Assembly (NCBI GenBank): GCA_038061815.1 | Contig: JBBTYK010000004.1 | Location: 1 to 20,636, forward strand | Origin: JBBTXJ01 sp038061815 | Lineage (GTDB): Bacteria > Patescibacteriota > Patescibacteriia > Magasanikbacterales > JBBTXJ01 | Length of the DNA: 20,636 nt | Reading direction: 5' to 3' | Shown here: one piece after another, positions 6,461-13,049 of the stretch | Position numbering within the stretch: the stretch's first letter is position 1 | Layout of the letters: every line of letters begins with the position of its first letter | Program-made: the position numbers and the translations under genes | Notes under the pieces: model-generated | Database searches by the model: none | Seen by the model: only the letters and a program-made list of their open reading frames with translations | What the model was told of the DNA's origin: nothing

Positions 6461-6500
6461 ACCGCACGGGCTCCCGCGAGCTCGCTGCGGTTATTTTTTT
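6461..6500 (+). terminator. Strong intrinsic terminator of the structured RNA
   Basis: Outer stem ACCGCA/TGCGGT (6461-6466 and 6486-6491) and inner GGGCTC/GAGCTC with one G-U pair are followed by TATTTTTTT. The end overlaps the stop of the convergent TrmB-like gene. Confidence 0.85.
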
Positions 6501-7242
6501 ACTTGAATTTTTTTGCGGCGGTTTCAAACGCAAGCTCAAATAAGATATGCAACGTTTTGGTAAGCGCCGCGCTTTCAATCACGATAGAATGCATTTTTCC
6601 TTCAAACGTCACGAGCGCGATTTTATTGCCGTAAATGCCGACGTTCGCTTTGAAACCCGACAATTCCTTCGGCAACGTGTACCGTTCTGTTTTTACTTCT
6701 GACGGATGCGTCACGCCGGCATACAATCCTCGCACTTTCGTATCAAATTTTTTAAGCTGTGTACGCATGGGACGGAGCGCGGTTTTATCTATCACCGCAA
6801 ACATGGCGTCAACATCCGTTATTTCCTCCGCCACTTTATGCCGCGTCGTTTGGATATCCGCCATAATCGCGTTGATACCCTCTTTTCCTTCAAACACTTT
6901 TACCATTGGTTTGTCTCCGCCCACTTGCAATTCAAGTTCTGGCAATGCGCGTTTCAAATCATCTGCATATTCGCGAAGCTCGGCCTGACGGCGTTCCGCA
7001 TACACAAGCAATTTTTCCGGATGCTCTGCGGCATAACGCCGTTTTTTATCGTGAAGCGCGCTCGACATAAGCCCGCGCGATTGCAGAGATTGAATCGCGA
7101 CATAGGTCGCCTGACGCGAAAGGCCGGTGAGTTTTGTGAGTTCGAGCACCGTGCTCGGTCCATACTCCAGCACGCGAAGGTATGTATGAATTTCGCTTTC
7201 TAAAAGTCCGAGCGTGCGCAAAATCGGTTTAATGTCTTTCAT
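6499..7242 (-). CDS. TrmB-family transcriptional regulator
   Basis: The 247-aa protein has an N-terminal winged helix-turn-helix (residues 5-70; LGLLESEIHTYLRVLEYG, then the recognition part TGLSRQATYVAIQSLQ). This is the typical start of TrmB-like regulators in archaea and CPR bacteria. A coiled stretch of about 30 residues follows, then a C-terminal ligand-binding-like domain (about 110-245). The family senses sugars in some archaea; the ligand here is unknown. ATG 7242 lies 9 nt after a consensus extended -10 box (TGCTATAAT), so the message is leaderless. It is monocistronic and convergent with the 6180-6500 RNA. The preceding STAS gene ends only 30 nt upstream of its start, so read-through from that operon is possible. 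Confidence 0.82.
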   Translation of the reverse strand: MKDIKPILRTLGLLESEIHTYLRVLEYGPSTVLELTKLTGLSRQATYVAIQSLQSRGLMSSALHDKKRRYAAEHPEKLLVYAERRQAELREYADDLKRALPELELQVGGDKPMVKVFEGKEGINAIMADIQTTRHKVAEEITDVDAMFAVIDKTALRPMRTQLKKFDTKVRGLYAGVTHPSEVKTERYTLPKELSGFKANVGIYGNKIALVTFEGKMHSIVIESAALTKTLHILFELAFETAAKKFK

Positions 7243-7251
7243 AATGCATTT

Positions 7252-7260
7252 ATTATAGCA
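7252..7260 (-). promoter_or_regulatory. Extended -10 promoter of the TrmB-like gene
   Basis: TGCTATAAT on the minus strand is a perfect extended -10. The -35 region is poor. The gap to the ATG is 9 nt. Confidence 0.65.
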
Positions 7261-7271
7261 TCTTATACAAG

Positions 7272-7565
7272 TCAGGTCTTAATTCTGAACGAACGTTTAT
7301 TCGCTTCTTGCAGAATCTTAAGCGTTGCCTGCACGGAAAGGTTGTCGCTCGGCAGCAAAACCATTCGTTCGCCTATTTGAACTAAAAGGGGACTCAAAAA
7401 TTCATCCGCCCATGATGGCGACAGCGTCAACACTCCGGAAAAATCTATTTCCAGCTCTTCATCGTGGCGCAATTCGCGGAAAGTAGATTGAAAGGCCTTA
7501 AAAGCCTCGCTTCCCAGCTCACGCGTTATTAAAGTCGTGCCGAATTTTTCAAGTCTTAATTTCAT
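7272..7565 (-). CDS. STAS-like DUF4325 domain protein
   Basis: The 97-aa protein matches the STAS-like DUF4325 pattern: a short strand-helix start (SEAFKAFQSTFREL), a conserved IDFSGVLTLSPSWADEFLSPL segment at about residues 40-60, and a C-terminal helix. Proteins of this family often sit next to GHKL ATPases, as here, and resemble anti-sigma antagonists. It lies 23 nt downstream of the HTH-ATPase gene in the same orientation and is probably its partner. The gap has no clear SD. A promoter inside the gap is not evident. Confidence 0.78.
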   Translation of the reverse strand: MKLRLEKFGTTLITRELGSEAFKAFQSTFRELRHDEELEIDFSGVLTLSPSWADEFLSPLLVQIGERMVLLPSDNLSVQATLKILQEANKRSFRIKT

Positions 7566-7588
7566 AGTTATATGATTTAATTTCTTGT

Positions 7589-8308
7589 CTAAAATTCAAT
7601 TTTTACTAAACAGCCGCGAATAATATTTGTTCCTCTGACGACTCGAAATTTTTTATCCGGATCTTGCATGCGCACTTCCGCATCGCCGCTCATAAATAAC
7701 AACTTTATCGGTTGAGTGATGACTACCTCTCGAACCAACTTTAAGCCATTGCCCCGCTTCTCGGGCGACCGGCCGGAAACAAATTGGGTGAACGCTACCT
7801 CTACGGCGGCAACATGATTAGACAATTCCGGAAGTACGCGCCGAAGCGTCTCTAAAACTCCCAATCCTCGATCAGCGAGAACGATAACATGTTTTTGGAG
7901 GTCATATCCAAAAAAAATTCCTGATACGTCCGGCCAATTTCCCAGGTTATGAGCAAATGAATTGTCTCCGATTTCTCCGGCAACAAGAACTATGAGCGAA
8001 TACAATTTTTCATAACCGGGCTTTTCCATAAGCTCCCGCTGCATTTTCACCAACCTCGCCTGAAAGATTGAGCTCGTTTGACAATAAAATATTCCGGGGA
8101 ATTCGGTTTTATTGACAACCCATTCGGTGGCAAACCGAAAAAGATCGCTCTTAAAGACTTCAAGATCGCTTTCACGATAATACCGGTGCGTTCCCCCCTC
8201 TTTTCGGATTGCAACCAATTTACCGCTTTCATCCCAACGGCGAAGGGTGTCCCTTGATACGCCCAATATTTCTGACGCTTGACCAATATTTAATAGCTTT
8301 TCATTCAT
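7589..8308 (-). CDS. MerR-type HTH fused to GHKL-type ATPase
   Basis: The 239-aa protein joins two modules. Residues 5-55 form a MerR/excisionase-type helix-turn-helix (NIGQASEILGVSRDTLRRWDESG, then GGTHRYY). Residues about 95-239 form a histidine-kinase-like ATPase: N-box GEIGDN at 111-116, G1-like DRGLG at 146-150 and G2-like KRGNG at 184-188. There is no phospho-acceptor histidine domain or sensor region. ATG 8308 is chosen over the longer frame to 8365 because the extended -10 box TGCTATTAT ends 7 nt upstream. With the STAS gene downstream it suggests a partner-switching unit in which the ATPase itself binds DNA. Three phased repeats upstream are its likely operators, so autoregulation is inferred. 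The signal and target genes are unknown. Confidence 0.82.
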   Translation of the reverse strand: MNEKLLNIGQASEILGVSRDTLRRWDESGKLVAIRKEGGTHRYYRESDLEVFKSDLFRFATEWVVNKTEFPGIFYCQTSSIFQARLVKMQRELMEKPGYEKLYSLIVLVAGEIGDNSFAHNLGNWPDVSGIFFGYDLQKHVIVLADRGLGVLETLRRVLPELSNHVAAVEVAFTQFVSGRSPEKRGNGLKLVREVVITQPIKLLFMSGDAEVRMQDPDKKFRVVRGTNIIRGCLVKIEF

Positions 8309-8315
8309 GCTATCT

Positions 8316-8344
8316 ATAATAGCATAACCAAGAAATCTATGCAA
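8316..8344 (-). promoter_or_regulatory. Promoter of the HTH-ATPase gene
   Basis: Extended -10 TGCTATTAT lies at 8316-8324, with TTGCAT at 8339-8344 in the -35 position after a 17-nt spacer. The -35 falls inside the proximal repeat (8334-8344). A GCTAT/ATAGC dyad spans the -10. Confidence 0.65.
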
Positions 8345-8385
8345 TAGGCAACCAAATCTATGCAAAAATATGATAATCTATGCAA
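8334..8385 (-). repeat. Three phased 11-bp direct repeats (putative operators)
   Basis: TTGCATAGATT occurs on the minus strand at 8334-8344, 8355-8365 and 8375-8385. Start-to-start distances are 21 and 20 bp, two helical turns, so all three face the same side of the DNA. The first overlaps the -35 of the HTH-ATPase promoter. The array is AT-rich and lies between that promoter and the tRNA-Leu gene. Confidence 0.8.
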
Positions 8386-8429
8386 AAACTACACAATATA
8401 AACATCCCGCAATAAATTCCAAACTACAG

Positions 8430-8514
8430 TGGGCAGGGAGAGAATCGAACTCTCACGGGTATTACCCCAACAGCTCCTAAGGCTGCCGCGTCTACCTAGT
8501 TCCGCCACCTGCCC
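8430..8514 (-). tRNA. tRNA-Leu (anticodon UAG)
   Basis: Acceptor stem GGGCAGG/CCTGCCC has discriminator A. The anticodon stem-loop is GCAGC-CTTAGGA-GCTGT, giving UAG. A long variable arm (GGG/CCC) is typical of Leu. The T-arm is GAGAG-TTCGATT-CTCTC. CCA is not encoded. Confidence 0.95.
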
Positions 8515-8527
8515 ATGTGGACAGCAT

Positions 8528-8556
8528 AGCATATCACAAAAAGAGCGGCACGTCAA
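8528..8556 (-). promoter_or_regulatory. Promoter of tRNA-Leu
   Basis: TTGACG, 17 nt, then TATGCT on the minus strand. It lies about 14 nt upstream of the tRNA 5' end and diverges from the promoter at 8559-8567. Confidence 0.75.
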
Positions 8557-8558
8557 TC

Positions 8559-8567
8559 TGGTATACT
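8559..8567 (+). promoter_or_regulatory. Extended -10 promoter of the lamin-tail protein gene
   Basis: TGGTATACT lies 8 nt before ATG 8576, with no -35 consensus. It predicts a leaderless message. Confidence 0.6.
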
Positions 8568-8575
8568 GTATCTAT

Positions 8576-11500
8576 ATGAAATACTTCGTGGGGGGATTTT
8601 TAGTTTCACTCCTTTCCATCATAACGCCGCTCGTCCCTGCCGTGCTCGCGGCGGAAACCGCGGTGGCCACCATCGCCATCACGGAAATCGGCGCGTATGA
8701 AAGAGATAACTCTGAATGGGTGGAAATCTATAACTTCGGCGCCGCGCCGATTGACCTCACGGGATGGACTTTTTGGGACACTGACGCCGCGCGTCTCGCG
8801 CGACACACCCTCACGCTCTTTCAGGGCGATGATTTTTTATTGGCGCCGCAAGAGTACGCCATCATCGCCGAGGTGGCGGCCACCACGCGCGCGCAGTATG
8901 CGTCTCTTTCCGGCATCACCGTCTTTGATAGCGCGTGGGACACCTTGAAAGAAAACGGCGAAGAAATCGGTTTGAATGACGGCGCAAACACTATCGTTGA
9001 ACGTTTCACGTATATACCCGCGCCCGATGCCTCGCTGGAACGCCGTGATGTCATGCTTCGCGACTACACGGAAAGCAACTGGGTGGAACGCGAGGAGGGC
9101 AATAGCATCGGAGCTGAAAATGTCACCTCAACACCGCCCGAAGAAGAACCCACGCCCCCGCCACCCGCTCCGCCAGCCGACGAAACCGCCACCACAACCC
9201 CTGAAATACCATCAAACAAATCACTGGCGCCCACGGAGACCGTCAAACAGTACGCAAGCGGCGTCGTGGTCATCAACGAATTCGTCTCCGACCCTGCTGA
9301 AGGAGAGGAATGGGTGGAACTCTACAACAATTCAACGGAGCTCATAACATTCAACAAATGGACGCTGGAAGACGGCAATGAAACCGCCACCACGCTCTCC
9401 GGCACGCTCGCGCCGAATCAATTTACGGTGATTGAAAAACCAAAGGGGCAGTTGAACAACACGGGCGACCTCATCGTGCTCGCCGATGGCACCGGCAAAA
9501 TCATTGACCGTATTGCTTACGGCGACTGGGCAGATGAATCTACGAACGACAACGCTCCGGCCGCAAAAGACCCGCTCTCGGTTGCGCGCACGCAAGACGG
9601 ACGCGACAGCAACAACGATGCGCTGGATTTCGCGTTGACGGAAACGCCCACAAAAGGAGGGCCGAATGTCATCACGAACGAAACAACGCGGACGGCGCCG
9701 CGCGTGCCGCAATCCGCCACCTCAAGCACGCTCATGATTACCGAACTCCTGCCGAATCCCGTCGGCCCGGACGCGGAAGGCGAATTCATTGAACTCTACA
9801 ATCCAACCGCCGGGGCCGTCTCGTTCAAAGATTTCGCGCTCCGCGACGCCAGCGGAAAAACATTTGCGTCATCCACGCTCGTCATCCCGTCGCTTAGCCA
9901 CCTTGTCCTCTCACGCACGAGCACAAACATCGCGCAAAACAACAGCGGCGGCGAAACCGTGACGCTCCTTGACCAAGATGACCGCGCGCTTGAAACTGTT
10001 TCATTTACGGGTAGTGCGGCCGAAGGCGCAAGTTACGCCCGCACTGACCGGCACACCTGGCGCTGGACCAACAAACCGACACCGGGCGCGCCCAACAATT
10101 TTACCGCCGTGAACAATCCGCCCATTGCCGTGATTGATGCGGAGGACGAGGCGCTTGTGAATACTGACATCTTGTTTGACGCTTCGGATTCAAGCGACGC
10201 AGAAAATGACCCGCTCACGTTCCACTGGGATTTTGGCGACGGCGAGGAATCCGCGGCGCAGCACCCGCGCCATTCGTATGAAACAGCAGGCGCATATACC
10301 GCCGTGCTTTCGGTTTCTGACCACGAACTGACATCAAAAACCGCGCATGTCGTTCGAGTGCTTTCCGCTCCACTGGCTGGCGGCGTAGAAGACGGTGTCG
10401 GCGGCCCAGCGCCCGTAGATTTTTCCGCGCTCCGCATCACGGAATTCATGCCGAACCCGGAAGGGTCGGACGAGGCCGAATGGATTGAGCTCCACAACAC
10501 AGGCGTTGAACCGATTGCGCTTGACGGCATCAAACTGGATGACGAAGAAAGTGGCAGCCGCGGGTTCACCGTGAATGAAGATGCGGCGTTTGAACCGGGC
10601 GCCTATCGCGTGTTCGGACGGCAAGAGACAAAAATCGCACTCAATAATACGAGCGACGAAACGCGGCTTTTTGACCCGTTTGACCAACTGCTTGCGAGCA
10701 TACCGTACGATGATGTAACGGAAGGCGCGAGTTACGCCGTGGATAAAAACGGCGCGTGGCATTGGACGAGCACGCCGACGCCGGGCGACCAAAACATCAT
10801 CACACCGTTACGAGAACGCGCGCCTGCCGCACGCACACCATCCGCCGGCGGGCGAACCGCAGCGCGCCGCACCGTAAAACCGCTCAAAACCGTTCCATTG
10901 GAATCCGTGCGGGATTTGGATATCGGCGACCGTGTGCAAACAACCGGCGTGGTGGCGGTACTCCCCGGCATTCTGGGATTGCAAATCTTCTATATCGTCA
11001 CGCCGTCAACAACCGCCGGCATGCAAGTATACTCATACAACAAAACATTTCCATCGCTCCGCATCGGCGACCGCGTTGAAGTAACCGGTACGCTCTCGCA
11101 GGCGCGCGACGAATTGCGCATTAAAACGCAAGAAGCCGGCGACATTCGCGTGATTGAACCGGGCGCGCTCACGCTCCCTCGTTCAATACCGGTCAATCAA
11201 CTTACGGACGAACACGAAGGCGCGCTCGTCAAAATTGCGGGGACCATTACGCAACGCCTTCAAAACAAAGCATACCTTGATGACGGCACCGATGAATTGC
11301 TCGTGTATATCAAAGAAGGCGTTGCCATCTCGCGCACAGCGCTTATGCCGGACGAGCATGTGGAGATAACCGGCATCGTGCGCAAAACGGCAAGCGGCCT
11401 TCGCCTCTTGCCGCGCGGGCCGGAAGATATTACTATTATTCCAGCCGCGAACGTGCCGGAGGTATCGCAAGACGCCGCGCGGCGAACCGCTTCTTCATCC

Positions 11501-11623
11501 AACACGCTCGCGAGTTTTCTCGCCGCGGCCGCTGGCACGCTCGCCAGCTTGCTCGTGGCGCTGCTCGCCAAACAGCACACCGGAACGATTAAAAATCTTT
11601 TCGCGCGTTTCCGCGATAATTAA
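8576..11623 (+). CDS. Secreted multi-domain lamin-tail / PKD / OB-fold surface protein
   Basis: The 1015-aa protein starts with a signal peptide (residues about 1-25, cut near VLAAE). It carries four lamin-tail-like (LTD) repeats marked by 'ITE...NP...EWVELYN' motifs at about 30-150, 230-345, 385-505 and 618-740. A Pro/Thr-rich linker lies between the first two, and a PKD domain at about 510-595 (FHWDFGDGEES). Two OB-fold-like modules follow at about 770-965 (DIGDRVQTTG, then ALVKIAGT). It ends in a hydrophobic helix at about 978-1000 and a basic tail, so it is probably anchored with its bulk outside. LTD and OB modules suggest polymer or nucleic-acid binding, but I see no nuclease active site. 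ATG 8576 is set by the extended -10 box; a longer frame to 8429 would run through the antisense of tRNA-Leu. Confidence 0.85.
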   Translation: MKYFVGGFLVSLLSIITPLVPAVLAAETAVATIAITEIGAYERDNSEWVEIYNFGAAPIDLTGWTFWDTDAARLARHTLTLFQGDDFLLAPQEYAIIAEVAATTRAQYASLSGITVFDSAWDTLKENGEEIGLNDGANTIVERFTYIPAPDASLERRDVMLRDYTESNWVEREEGNSIGAENVTSTPPEEEPTPPPPAPPADETATTTPEIPSNKSLAPTETVKQYASGVVVINEFVSDPAEGEEWVELYNNSTELITFNKWTLEDGNETATTLSGTLAPNQFTVIEKPKGQLNNTGDLIVLADGTGKIIDRIAYGDWADESTNDNAPAAKDPLSVARTQDGRDSNNDALDFALTETPTKGGPNVITNETTRTAPRVPQSATSSTLMITELLPNPVGPDAEGEFIELYNPTAGAVSFKDFALRDASGKTFASSTLVIPSLSHLVLSRTSTNIAQNNSGGETVTLLDQDDRALETVSFTGSAAEGASYARTDRHTWRWTNKPTPGAPNNFTAVNNPPIAVIDAEDEALVNTDILFDASDSSDAENDPLTFHWDFGDGEESAAQHPRHSYETAGAYTAVLSVSDHELTSKTAHVVRVLSAPLAGGVEDGVGGPAPVDFSALRITEFMPNPEGSDEAEWIELHNTGVEPIALDGIKLDDEESGSRGFTVNEDAAFEPGAYRVFGRQETKIALNNTSDETRLFDPFDQLLASIPYDDVTEGASYAVDKNGAWHWTSTPTPGDQNIITPLRERAPAARTPSAGGRTAARRTVKPLKTVPLESVRDLDIGDRVQTTGVVAVLPGILGLQIFYIVTPSTTAGMQVYSYNKTFPSLRIGDRVEVTGTLSQARDELRIKTQEAGDIRVIEPGALTLPRSIPVNQLTDEHEGALVKIAGTITQRLQNKAYLDDGTDELLVYIKEGVAISRTALMPDEHVEITGIVRKTASGLRLLPRGPEDITIIPAANVPEVSQDAARRTASSSNTLASFLAAAAGTLASLLVALLAKQHTGTIKNLFARFRDN

Positions 11624-11627
11624 CACT

Positions 11628-12632
11628 ATGTTTCGCATCTTCATCACCCGCCGCATCCCCGATATCGGACTCCAAATTTTGAAAAAACACAAAAATTTTC
11701 GCGTGGAGATGTACCACGAAAAGAAAGACCCCTATAACGCCGCGCCGCCCATCCCGCGCCGCGTATTTTTGAAAGGCATTCGCGGCGTCCACGCCATCCT
11801 GCCCATGCTCACGGAAACCATAGATAAAGAAGCGTTTGATACCGCCGGACCGCAGCTCAAAATCGTGGCAAACAACGCCGTGGGATACAACAACATTGAC
11901 ATTGCGGAAGCAAAAAAACGCAGCGTTATTATCACCAATACGCCGGGCGTGCTGAACGTGTCCGTTGCCGAACACACCGTTGCGCTCATGCTCGCGCTCG
12001 CGAAACGCATTGTGGAAGCGGACGGCTTTACCCGCAGCGGAAAATTCAAATCATGGGCGCCGCTCCTTATGCTCGGCACGCAACTTTCCGGCAAAACGCT
12101 CGGACTGGTGGGCAGCGGGCGCATCGGTTCCATGGTTGCTCGCTTTGCGCATGACGGGCTCGGCATGAACATCCTCTATACTGATGTGATACGTTATCCG
12201 GAAATAGAAAAAACGGTCAACGCAAAAAAAGTTTCGCTCGCAACGCTCTGCAAGCAAGCCGACGTCATCTCGCTCCATGTGCCGCTCTTGCCGTCCACGC
12301 ATCATCTCATCAGCGCGCCGCAACTGAACCTCATGAAAAAAACCGCGTTGCTCATCAACACCGCGCGCGGCCCGATAATTTCAGAACAGGCGCTGCTCAA
12401 AGCGCTCTATAACAAAAAAATCGCCGGCGCGGCGCTTGATGTGTACGAATGCGAACCGTTGATTGACTGCGATGTGACCGACCACCGCGCGCTCCGCAAA
12501 CTTCCGAATGTTATTTTAACGCCGCATATTGCTTCCGCCACGCGCGAGGCGCGCGACGAAATGGCCGCGACCGCCGCACGGAATATAGTTGCCGTACTAA
12601 CCGGAAAAAAACCGCTCACGCCGATTGTCTAA
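11628..12632 (+). CDS. D-isomer-specific 2-hydroxyacid dehydrogenase
   Basis: The 334-aa NAD(P)-dependent oxidoreductase interconverts 2-hydroxyacids and 2-oxoacids. The nucleotide-binding motif GSGRIG is at about residues 162-167. The catalytic set is visible: Arg in NTARG (about 246), a glutamate in the ECEPL region (about 275), and His in TPHIAS (about 300). The N-terminal substrate domain includes NNAVGYNNID. Length and motifs fit glyoxylate/hydroxypyruvate reductase or D-lactate dehydrogenase-type enzymes; the exact substrate cannot be decided. It starts 4 nt after the stop of the surface-protein gene without an SD, so translation is probably coupled. The stop overlaps that of the convergent mgtC-like gene. 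Confidence 0.9.
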   Translation: MFRIFITRRIPDIGLQILKKHKNFRVEMYHEKKDPYNAAPPIPRRVFLKGIRGVHAILPMLTETIDKEAFDTAGPQLKIVANNAVGYNNIDIAEAKKRSVIITNTPGVLNVSVAEHTVALMLALAKRIVEADGFTRSGKFKSWAPLLMLGTQLSGKTLGLVGSGRIGSMVARFAHDGLGMNILYTDVIRYPEIEKTVNAKKVSLATLCKQADVISLHVPLLPSTHHLISAPQLNLMKKTALLINTARGPIISEQALLKALYNKKIAGAALDVYECEPLIDCDVTDHRALRKLPNVILTPHIASATREARDEMAATAARNIVAVLTGKKPLTPIV

Positions 12633-13042
12633 CGACGCCCGATAAACCGCTCGTCATCAATGAGAAAAATGGTGAGCATGAAGAGCGCGGCCACTGTGGC
12701 AATCGCATACCATCCCACACCGATGACCATGCCAAGCGCCGCGGCCGCCCAAAGTCCTGCAGCGGTGGTCAACCCGATGACGCGATTTTTTTGATGCAAA
12801 ATGAGTCCGGCGCCCAGAAATCCGATGCCCACCACAATCTGCGCCGCCACGCGCGAGGGGTCGGTCTCTTTCCCAAATCCAAAACCAAATTGCGATAAAA
12901 TAGTGAACAGACACGAACCGAGCGTCACCAGCGCATACGTCCGCATGCCCGCCGCCTTTCCCTGTTTTTGCCGCTGGAATCCCAAAATGCTGCCGTACAC
13001 AATCGCGAGCACCATCGCAAAAATAATTTCTCTGTTTTCCAT
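12629..13042 (-). CDS. MgtC/SapB-family membrane protein
   Basis: The 137-aa protein has four to five hydrophobic segments and typical MgtC family blocks: LGFQRQKQGKAAGMRTYALVTLGS at about residues 21-44, VVGIGFLGAGLI at about 70-81, and the GLTTAAGLWAAAALGM segment at about 89-104. The family is linked to magnesium limitation and membrane potential control in other bacteria; the role here is inferred only from the family. ATG 13042 is preceded by a strong SD (AAGGAGGG) that overlaps the stop of the upstream propeller gene, so the two form an operon. This is one of few SD-led genes outside the island. Confidence 0.9.
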   Translation of the reverse strand: MENREIIFAMVLAIVYGSILGFQRQKQGKAAGMRTYALVTLGSCLFTILSQFGFGFGKETDPSRVAAQIVVGIGFLGAGLILHQKNRVIGLTTAAGLWAAAALGMVIGVGWYAIATVAALFMLTIFLIDDERFIGRR

Positions 13043-13049
13043 ACCCTCC

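Larger units (their letters stand above)
6180..6500 (+). ncRNA. Novel ~320-nt structured transcript with three perfect SDs
   Basis: This is a complete transcription unit: near-consensus promoter, then about 320 nt, then a strong terminator, with no ordinary gene inside. Stems include CCGCC/GGCGG (6186-6202), GGGAGG/CCTCCC (6238-6255), GACGAGGG/CCCTCGTC (6268-6285), and a long-range stem pairing 6339-6349 with 6412-6423. That stem encloses a 9-bp hairpin at 6385-6405 with a CAT loop. AAGGAGGT occurs at 6209, 6360 and 6429. The first and third precede ATGs of micro-ORFs (MGGSG at 6221-6238, MEGG at 6441-6455). It is not recognisable as RNase P, tmRNA, SRP or 6S RNA. It may be a ribosome-binding RNA, a micro-peptide message or a new RNA class. 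Confidence 0.65.

Noticed and set aside
6180..6500. RNase P RNA, tmRNA, SRP or 6S RNA
   Set aside because: None of the hallmark conserved blocks is visible (for example GAGGAAAGTCC of RNase P, or the tRNA-like ends of tmRNA).
8429..8575. 49-residue extension of the lamin-tail protein
   Set aside because: It is the antisense of tRNA-Leu and its promoter. The signal peptide starts exactly at ATG 8576, next to an extended -10 box.
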